Source: Arthrobacter hankyongi (GTDB taxonomy: Bacteria > Actinomycetota > Actinomycetes > Actinomycetales > Micrococcaceae). Taken from it: a stretch of DNA of 64,000 nt. The stretch spans positions 395,453-459,452 of the forward strand of contig NZ_JAKLTQ010000002.1 in assembly GCF_022012395.1 (NCBI RefSeq), in the 5' to 3' direction. The translations under genes were made by a program, and so were the position numbers. Below, piece by piece: positions 58,274 to 64,000 of this stretch (position 1 is the stretch's first letter; each line of letters begins with the position of its first letter). The notes under the pieces are model-generated. The model made no database searches and was not told the DNA's origin. It saw only the letters and a program-made list of their open reading frames with translations.

Positions 58274-59466
58274 TGGGCTGGAGCGCCAGCGGGCTCCTCG
58301 ACGAACTGATCGCCGCGCTCGAACCCGAACTGGCCGCCGCCGTCGGACTGCGCCGCGAACTGCACCGCAATCCGTGCCTCTCCGGCTACGAGGGCCCGGC
58401 CGCCGCACTGCTGGCGGCGGAGCTGGGCATGCCCGTACAGCCACTGGCCGGGACCGGGTTCATTACCCGGGTGGGGCCGCCGGCCGGGCCGGCGGTCGGA
58501 TTGCGGGCCGAACTGGATGCACTGCCCATCCACGAAACCACAGGTGTGCCGTGGGCCGCGGTGAACGGTGCGATGCACGCCTGCGGGCACGACGTGCACC
58601 AGGCTGCCTTGGTGGCGTTCACCCGGGCGGCAGCTGCCGTGCCGATCCCGGTAGCGCTGGCGCCCATTGCGCAGCCCAGGGAAGAGATCGCTGCCTCCGG
58701 GGCGTCCGAGATCGTCGCCGGCGGGGTGCTGGAAGCCGCCGGCATCGAGGCGGTCCTGGGCGTGCATGTCCACCCCGGGCTGCCGGCCGGATCGGTCAGC
58801 ATCACCGGCGGGGCTGTCAACGCGTCCAACGACGAATTCGAGATCACGGTCCGCGGCCGCGGCGGCCACGGGGCCTACCCGCACACGGCCCTCGACCCGG
58901 TGCCGGTGGCCGCCAGGATCGCCTTGGCCCTCTACGACCTGGTGCGCAGCCACGTCAACCCGCTCGAGGCGGCGACCCTGAGCATCGGCCAGCTCGAGGC
59001 AGGATCCGCGGCGAATGTCATTCCGGACACCGCCCGGCTGCGCGGCACGGTGCGGGCCATGAGCATCGCGGACCAGCAGCGGCTGCACCGCGGACTGCGC
59101 CAGTCCGCGCACTACCTGGCCCGGGCCGCGGGCGCCAGGGCGGAGGTGAGGATAACGCACGGCGAGCCCGTGCTGGTCAACGACCCCGCGCTCGCCGGGC
59201 ATACCTCCGCCTGGCTGGCCCGGGCCGGGCTGCAGCTCGTGCCGCCGCTGCGCACCTGCGGCTCGGACGACTTCGCCTTCTACACCCAGCGGGTGTCCGG
59301 GCTGATGGCCTTCCTGGGCGTGGGCGGTCCCGCGGACGAGGATCCGCCGGCGCTGCATTCTAGCTCCTTCCTGCCCTCCGACGACGCGGTGGAGCACGCA
59401 GCCCGGGCCATGGCGGCGCTGTACGTGGGGGCGGCCTGCCAGCTTGGTGCCGTCACGGAACCATGA
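58273..59466 (+). CDS. M20D-family amidohydrolase (hippurate / IAA-amino acid hydrolase type)
   Basis: A 397-residue M20 peptidase-like amidohydrolase. RRELHRNPCLSGYEGPAA at the N-terminus, AELDALPIHETTGVPWAA, the metal motif HACGHDVHQAALVAF, PIAQPREEIAASG (Glu base; PREE instead of PAEE), and a dimerisation domain with SNDEFEITVRGRGGHGAYPHTALDPV. TGATG overlaps the upstream stop. Family members cleave N-acyl amino acids, hippurate and auxin conjugates. Confidence 0.9.
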   Translation: MGWSASGLLDELIAALEPELAAAVGLRRELHRNPCLSGYEGPAAALLAAELGMPVQPLAGTGFITRVGPPAGPAVGLRAELDALPIHETTGVPWAAVNGAMHACGHDVHQAALVAFTRAAAAVPIPVALAPIAQPREEIAASGASEIVAGGVLEAAGIEAVLGVHVHPGLPAGSVSITGGAVNASNDEFEITVRGRGGHGAYPHTALDPVPVAARIALALYDLVRSHVNPLEAATLSIGQLEAGSAANVIPDTARLRGTVRAMSIADQQRLHRGLRQSAHYLARAAGARAEVRITHGEPVLVNDPALAGHTSAWLARAGLQLVPPLRTCGSDDFAFYTQRVSGLMAFLGVGGPADEDPPALHSSSFLPSDDAVEHAARAMAALYVGAACQLGAVTEP

Positions 59467-59562
59467 GCGCCGGAAGCCGATCCCTTGTCGGGGATCCGGG
59501 AAGTCTCTACGCTCGGAAATGTCTGCCGGCCGGTCTTCGGGCCGCCGCTCGAGGAGGTTGCG

Positions 59563-59859
59563 ATGGCACTGCAATATGGACTGCTCGCCCTGGTGGAAGC
59601 CAGGCCCGGGAAGGAACAGGAGGTTTGGGATTTCCTGCAGGCCAGCCGGGACATCGCCGCTGCCGAGCCCGGGACCAGGACCTGGTATGCCTTCCGGGCC
59701 AGCGAAAACACCTTCGGCATCTTTGACACCTTCGAGACCGAGGAAGCACGCCGGGCCCACTTGGACGGCGCCATTCCTGCCGCTCTCGCCGAGCACGGAA
59801 CCGAACTGCTGGCCAAAGACCCCCAGATCCAGCTGATCGAGCTGATCGCCGTGAAGTAG
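59563..59859 (+). CDS. Antibiotic biosynthesis monooxygenase (ABM)-domain protein
   Basis: A 98-residue ferredoxin-like fold protein: LLALVEARPGKEQEVWDFLQASRDIAAAEPGTRTWYAFRASENTFGIFDTFETEEARRAHLDGAIPAALA. The family includes small quinone-forming monooxygenases and heme-degrading enzymes, and many proteins of unknown role. GAGGAGG lies at 59551-59557. It lies downstream of the M20 gene by 96 bases, so it may or may not be in the same transcript. Confidence 0.85.
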   Translation: MALQYGLLALVEARPGKEQEVWDFLQASRDIAAAEPGTRTWYAFRASENTFGIFDTFETEEARRAHLDGAIPAALAEHGTELLAKDPQIQLIELIAVK

Positions 59860-59900
59860 GCCGCCGGCAGGCGGACAGCCCGTCCGCCGGCTGGCGGACG

Positions 59901-60716
59901 CTATTTCGTGACGTCCTCGCCGAAGTACTTCTCGGAGATCCTGGCCAGGGTGCCGTCCTGGCGCAGTTCATCCAGCGCCTTGTCCACGGCGGCCACCAGG
60001 TCGGTGCTGCCCTTGCGGAAGGCCAGTGCGCTCTCCGACGTATCGGACGTCTTGGCGGCGATCTTGATCTTGTCGTTGTGGTTGGTGGCCTGGTAGTCCA
60101 GGTACGTCAGGTTGTCGTTGATGGTGGCATCCACCCGGCCCTGCTCCAGCAGCGCGACGGACTGGGCCCAGCCCTCGACGGCCTGGACCTGCGCCCCGGA
60201 ATCCTTGGCCAGCTGATACCAGTTGCTGGTCAGCGACTGCGCGGTGGTCTTGCCCTTCAGATCCTCGAATGAGCTGATGTCGTTGTTGTCCGCCTGGGTG
60301 ACGATGACCCCGCGGCTGACCGTGTAGGGCTTCGAGAAATCATACTTGGCCTTGCGCTCGTCGTTGATGCTCACCTGGTTGGCAATGACATCGAAGCGGC
60401 CCGCGTCAAGGCCGGCGAAGATGGCGTCCCACTGGGTTTCCTCGAACTTGGGCTTCACGCCGAGCTTGTCCGCGACGGCGGTAACGACTTCGACGTCATA
60501 GCCGGTCAGCGGGCCGTTGCCGCCCTGGTGGAAGGAAAACGGCTTGTAGGTTCCTTCGGTGCCCACGGTCAGGACGCCGGCGTCCTTGACCTGCTGAAGG
60601 GTAGTGCCCGACGCCGTTCCGGCCGACGGGGTTTCCGCGGACGGGGAACCGCAGGCGGCGACGGTGAGGCAGAGTGCGGCAGTCGTGCCTAGCAGCGCGG
60701 ACAGGCGGAACTTCAT
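59901..60716 (-). CDS. Polar amino-acid ABC substrate-binding lipoprotein
   Basis: A 271-residue lipoprotein with signal MKFRLSALLGTTAALCLTVAAC and acylated Cys after VAA (residue 22). The mature part GVLTVGTEGTYKPFSFHQ, GPLTGYDVEVVTAVADKLGVKPKFEETQWDAIFAGLDAGRFDVIANQVSINDERKAKYDFSKPYT resembles cystine-binding proteins (TcyA/FliY), so cystine or another polar amino acid is likely. ATG 60716 has GAGGAG eight to nine bases upstream. It is probably the partner of the permease and ATPase at 54231-55695, although it is 4.2 kb away from them. Confidence 0.9.
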   Translation of the reverse strand: MKFRLSALLGTTAALCLTVAACGSPSAETPSAGTASGTTLQQVKDAGVLTVGTEGTYKPFSFHQGGNGPLTGYDVEVVTAVADKLGVKPKFEETQWDAIFAGLDAGRFDVIANQVSINDERKAKYDFSKPYTVSRGVIVTQADNNDISSFEDLKGKTTAQSLTSNWYQLAKDSGAQVQAVEGWAQSVALLEQGRVDATINDNLTYLDYQATNHNDKIKIAAKTSDTSESALAFRKGSTDLVAAVDKALDELRQDGTLARISEKYFGEDVTK

Positions 60717-60891
60717 GATGGGGCTCCTCGCGGGTGCTGGAAACTGATGCAGATGCGGCATGGCCTCGCTGACATGAAGCAGCCCCCGGGAACTTGGGGG
60801 AATTCCGGGGGCCCAACGCGGCGCCTCGTTGGGGGGACCGACGCTCGGCGTTGTTGCTGGTCCCAGTTTACGCAGCTGCCCGGCGAATGGA

Positions 60892-60907
60892 AAGACAGGT
60901 CTGTCTT
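60892..60907. promoter_or_regulatory. Operator-like palindrome AAGACAG-GT-CTGTCTT
   Basis: Perfect 7-base inverted repeat in the 406-base gap upstream of the binding-protein gene. A second copy of its core lies at 61044-61057. Confidence 0.5.
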
Positions 60908-61043
60908 GCTGCGCCGCCGGGAGGGTTGGCCCGCACGGCCACCTCCGCTGGCTCCGATGCCCCGTGGCAGGGCTGCAGGATGCTCATCGAGCAACGCCGC
61001 AGCTGGAAAACCATCTCCGGCCGCCGGTTCCGGGCCAAGGGGT

Positions 61044-61057
61044 AGACAGAACTGTCT
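61044..61057. promoter_or_regulatory. Operator-like palindrome AGACAG-AA-CTGTCT
   Basis: Same core half-sites as the repeat at 60892-60907, 66 bases upstream of the small gene at 61123. The pair could serve the two divergent genes. Confidence 0.5.
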
Positions 61058-61122
61058 GTCTCGCCTGTAGGCTGGCATTACCGGCTGGTCGCACGCCGTG
61101 CCACTCGACTGAAGGGAACGAC

Positions 61123-61347
61123 GTGAACGAGAAAATCAGGCAAGTCTGGGCAGCCTCTGCCTGTGTGGAGTCGCTGCAGGCTGAAATGGATCAGGCACAG
61201 GCGGCCCTGAGCTGTGCGATGGCGGAAGCGCTGGCCGCCGGAGGATCGCCGGAAAGCATTGGCGCCGTAGCGAACCTGACCCTGCCGGAGCTGGAGCGGC
61301 GGATCCATTTGCTTCAAACCCCGCCCGTCCCCGGTATTTTCGGCTAG
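61123..61347 (+). CDS. Small hypothetical protein
   Basis: A 74-residue protein starting with GTG preceded by GAAGGGA at 61111-61117. It looks helical (IRQVWAASACVESLQAEMDQAQAALSCAMAEALAAG) and ends with LTLPELERRIHLLQTPP. The pattern of a helix followed by a short Leu-rich segment is seen in small actinobacterial proteins of unknown function; no family can be named. A repeat upstream may regulate it. Confidence 0.55.
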   Translation: MNEKIRQVWAASACVESLQAEMDQAQAALSCAMAEALAAGGSPESIGAVANLTLPELERRIHLLQTPPVPGIFG

Positions 61348-61492
61348 GGTTCCCGCCGCCCGGCCGGGCCGATAGGCGGAAATTCTCCATAACGGAAATC
61401 CATAAGCTCACTTATTATAGTTACATGGGCACGGCTCCGCAGATGTACCCCTGCCGTCCTGATGGGCGGCAGCCTTCGAATGGAGGAATGCA

Positions 61493-61960
61493 ATGACCGC
61501 ATCATCACCGAATTATGCTCATGCTCCCGGGCATGTGTACACGAATGCCCAGAAGGCGGCGCTGGCTGCGGGCGTGGTCTTCCTGGTGGTTGGCATCCTG
61601 GGCTTCATTCCCGGGATCACCGCGAACTATGTGGCGATTTCCTTCGCCGGTCACGAATCGGACGCCCTGCTGCTCGGTGTGTTCCAGGTGTCGATCCTGC
61701 ACAACATCGTGCATCTGCTCTTCGGGGTGGTCGGGCTGGTCCTGGCACGCAGCGCGACAGGTGCCCGCAACTTCCTGATCTGGGGCGGCGTCGTCTACCT
61801 GGTCCTCTGGCTGTACGGTCTGCTGATCGGACATGACTCGGTGGCCAACTTCGTTCCGGTCAATACCGCAGACAACTGGCTCCACTTCGTCCTCGGCGCG
61901 GGCATGATCGCGCTCGGCCTGCTGCTGACCCGAAACCGCGGGGAGGTTCCGCATACCTGA
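61493..61960 (+). CDS. DUF4383 membrane protein
   Basis: A 155-residue protein with four membrane helices: AALAAGVVFLVVGILGFIPGI, LLLGVFQVSILHNIVHLLFGVVGLVLA, FLIWGGVVYLVLWLYGLLIG and WLHFVLGAGMIALGLLLT. The HNIVHLLFG and DNWLHFVLG segments are the DUF4383 signature. GGAGG at 61482-61486 precedes the ATG, and TATAGT at 61416-61421 is a possible -10 element. Function unknown; often stress-induced in actinobacteria. Confidence 0.85.
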   Translation: MTASSPNYAHAPGHVYTNAQKAALAAGVVFLVVGILGFIPGITANYVAISFAGHESDALLLGVFQVSILHNIVHLLFGVVGLVLARSATGARNFLIWGGVVYLVLWLYGLLIGHDSVANFVPVNTADNWLHFVLGAGMIALGLLLTRNRGEVPHT

Positions 61961-62104
61961 CCCGCATGACGGAGACCTGAGCCCAGTCCACAGGCAGTGG
62001 CGGCGCCGTACGGTGCCGCCACTGCCTGTGTGTGGGGCGATTGCAGGTTTCAGCGTGGTGCAGACTAGATGGTGGAGAAGAACTTGGACACGCTTGGGAG
62101 GATC

Positions 62105-64000
62105 ATGCTACGGCGCACTGCAGGTACGTTGCTGGCTTTGGCGCTGGTGCTGTCGGGCACCGCCTGTGCCCCGAAGGACGACGGTCGTTCCACCGCCCAG
62201 GCGCTGGCCGCGGCGCTGTCCGACGGCAAGGTGGAGAAGCTCGCGTTCACCACGCCGGCGGCGGATGTCCAGACCGAACTGTCCGGAATCACCAAGGGCA
62301 TGGCCCCGCTTAAGCCCAAGGTTACGGTGGGAGACGTCAGCCAGACCGGCGAGGATACCGCCCGGGCCACGCTCAACTACACCTGGGACCTGCCGGACAC
62401 GGACAAGGACTGGACCTACCAGGCGGCAGCGCAGCTGCAGCGCACCGACGATGCCGAAAAGCCCTGGGATATCCAATGGTCTCCGGCCGCCGTCGAACCG
62501 TCGCTGCAGGCGGGGGAGAAGCTCAGCGTCCACACCGCGCAGCCGAAGCGCGGCGCCATTCTCGACGCTGCCGGCAAGGCCATCGTGAAGGACCGGCCGG
62601 TGCAGGTGGTCGGCATCGACAAGAAGGGTCTGTCCGACGCCCAGGCCGAGTCGTCGGCCCGGGCACTGGCCGGCCTCGTCGGCATCGATGCGGGTCAGTA
62701 CGCAGCGACGGTGGCCGGCTCCGGTCCCGATGCCTTCGTCCAGGCCATCACCCTGCGCCAGGCTGCCTACAGGAAGCTGGGCCAGGCGGAACTGGAGTCG
62801 ATCAAGGGAGCGGCCGCCCAGGCCGGGGCCCTGCCGCTGGCGCCCACCCGAGGATTCGCTTCCGCCGTCCTCGGCTCCGTCCGCGAAGCGACCGCCGAGG
62901 ACATCGAGAAGTCCGGCGGAAAGATCGTCGCGGGCGAGACAGTCGGCGCCGGAGGCCTGCAGGCCTCCTTCAACGACGAACTGGCCGGCACGCCCGGGCT
63001 GACCATCAGCGCCGTCGGCAAGCCCGCGGCGGAAGGCGCCCAGGCGCCGTCGCGCGAACTCTACGCCACCGAGCCGGTGGACGGCCGCGACGTGAAGACG
63101 TCACTGGTGCCCCGGCTGCAGACTGCCGCGGAGAAGGTCCTGGCGGACATCACCTCCCCGAGCTCCATCGTGGCCATCCGTCCCTCCACCGGCGAGATCC
63201 TCGCGGCGGCCAACGGCCCGGACAGCGGCGGCTACAACACGGCCTTCCTCGGCCAGTACGCGCCCGGCTCCACCTTCAAGATTGCGACGTCGCTCGGGCT
63301 GCTGCGCCAAGGCATGACGCCCAAGTCCACGGTGACCTGCGATCCGCAGTTCTCCGCCGACGGCCAGAAGTTCGAGAACGCGGACGGCTACCCGGCGGCC
63401 TACACCGGCGCCATTACCTTGACCGAGGCGGTGGCCCACTCCTGCAACACCGCCTTCGTGTCGGAGTTCGGGAACCTCCCGCAGCGCAAGCTCGCCGACG
63501 CCGCCGGCGCGCTGGGCATCGGCATGAAGGCGGACCTCGGGCTGGATGCCTTCCTCGGCAAGATCAATCCGGACGAGACCAGTACCGCCCATGCGGCCGC
63601 GATGATCGGCCAGGGGACCGTGCAGGTTTCGCCCCTGGCGATGGCCGCGCTGATGGCATCGGTGGTCAAGGGGCAGGCCGTGGTGCCGCAGCTGGTCGAG
63701 GGCCACGACGCCGGTGCCAAGCTGCCGGACGTGCCGAAGCTGACGGCGGCGGAGGCCGGGCAGCTGCGCACGATGATGCGGGCGGCGGTGACGGACGGCT
63801 ACCTGGCCAGCCTGACCGACCTGCCCGGCGGACCGGTGATCGGCAAGACCGGCACCGCTGAATACGGTTCGGACAAGCCGCTGAAGACGCACTCCTGGGT
63901 GATTGCCGCGCAGGGCGACCTGGCCATCGCCGTGTTTGTCGAGGACGGCGATCTCGGGGCGGTCACCGGAGCCCCGATGGCCAAGAAATTCTTCCAGGGC
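62105..64000 (+). CDS. Penicillin-binding protein (transpeptidase), C-terminus outside the window
   Basis: The first 632 codons of a class B penicillin-binding protein. It begins with a lipoprotein-like signal (MLRRTAGTLLALALVLSGTAC, Cys at residue 21), then an NTF2-like MecA_N domain (about 25-140), a PBP dimer domain and the transpeptidase domain with the active-site Ser in GQYAPGSTFKIATSLG (STFK), the SxN motif in AHSCNTAF and KTGTAE near residue 582. It crosslinks peptidoglycan outside the membrane. ATG 62105 with GGGAGG at 62096-62100. No in-frame stop occurs before the window end. Confidence 0.9.
   Translation, partial: MLRRTAGTLLALALVLSGTACAPKDDGRSTAQALAAALSDGKVEKLAFTTPAADVQTELSGITKGMAPLKPKVTVGDVSQTGEDTARATLNYTWDLPDTDKDWTYQAAAQLQRTDDAEKPWDIQWSPAAVEPSLQAGEKLSVHTAQPKRGAILDAAGKAIVKDRPVQVVGIDKKGLSDAQAESSARALAGLVGIDAGQYAATVAGSGPDAFVQAITLRQAAYRKLGQAELESIKGAAAQAGALPLAPTRGFASAVLGSVREATAEDIEKSGGKIVAGETVGAGGLQASFNDELAGTPGLTISAVGKPAAEGAQAPSRELYATEPVDGRDVKTSLVPRLQTAAEKVLADITSPSSIVAIRPSTGEILAAANGPDSGGYNTAFLGQYAPGSTFKIATSLGLLRQGMTPKSTVTCDPQFSADGQKFENADGYPAAYTGAITLTEAVAHSCNTAFVSEFGNLPQRKLADAAGALGIGMKADLGLDAFLGKINPDETSTAHAAAMIGQGTVQVSPLAMAALMASVVKGQAVVPQLVEGHDAGAKLPDVPKLTAAEAGQLRTMMRAAVTDGYLASLTDLPGGPVIGKTGTAEYGSDKPLKTHSWVIAAQGDLAIAVFVEDGDLGAVTGAPMAKKFFQG

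Noticed and set aside
1..64000. Search for CRISPR arrays, insertion sequences, phage genes, tRNA or rRNA genes.
   Set aside because: No regularly spaced repeats, transposase or integrase motifs, or tRNA-like cloverleaf ends were noticed by eye. A dedicated scan could still find a short tRNA gene.

Overview
The window is GC-rich chromosomal DNA, densely packed with genes, many of them in operons joined by ATGA or GTGA stop-start overlaps and several starting with GTG. Gene content (biotin operon with a BioQ-type repressor, SAM-IV-like riboswitch, MHS transporters, encapsulin, DUF2252 and DUF4383 proteins) points to an actinobacterium, most likely a soil member of the Micrococcaceae such as an Arthrobacter relative. 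That placement is an inference from content and style. I see no rRNA, tRNA, insertion sequence, phage gene or CRISPR array.

Region 1 (1-27.7 kb) is a catabolic island for aromatic or aryl-ketone compounds. The first plus-strand operon holds the end of an MhpD-type hydratase, a SnoaL-fold protein, an HpaI-type aldolase, an MhpA-type flavin hydroxylase, a complete SsuABC/TauABC-type importer and a 4-hydroxyacetophenone-monooxygenase-like Baeyer-Villiger enzyme. A TetR regulator and an SDR follow. A GntR/FCD regulator faces a second Baeyer-Villiger enzyme that is coupled to a carboxylesterase, the arrangement expected for aryl ketone to aryl ester to phenol plus acid. Next comes an HpaB-type two-component hydroxylase. 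Its flavin reductase is fused to a complete GntR/FCD regulator module, and an MmgE/PrpD gene lies between the two components. A second MhpA-type hydroxylase with an FAA hydrolase, an HxlR-controlled NAD(P)-binding protein, and an AraC-controlled operon (CMD protein, beta-hydroxyacid dehydrogenase, MHS transporter, EthD protein) complete the island. No recognisable ring-cleavage dioxygenase lies in the window.

Region 2 (28.1-32.9 kb) is a three-gene xanthine-dehydrogenase-type molybdoenzyme operon (small subunit, large subunit, XdhC). Region 3 (32.8-38.9 kb) is a biotin operon on the minus strand, bioB-bioA-bioF-P450-bioD, divergent from bioQ. The P450 sits inside the operon and lacks the usual ExxR motif. 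The bioB start codon lies inside the predicted BioQ operator, and the promoter spacing implies a leaderless mRNA.

Region 4 (39.0-42.6 kb) is a MetNIQ methionine importer operon headed by a flavin reductase gene and a SAM-IV-like riboswitch. Region 5 (42.8-54.2 kb) is mixed: a zinc metalloprotease, an MFS protein, an aldo/keto reductase, a TMEM175-type channel, an encapsulin nanocompartment with its ferritin-like cargo, a cyclodeaminase-family protein, a DHA2-type exporter, a tandem DUF2252 pair and an MgtC-family protein.

Region 6 (54.2-60.7 kb) carries a polar amino-acid ABC importer on the minus strand. It surrounds a plus-strand operon of a glutamine-synthetase-like enzyme, a FluG-type amidohydrolase and an M20 amidohydrolase. 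The last 3 kb hold small proteins of unknown function and the beginning of a penicillin-binding protein that runs off the right edge.
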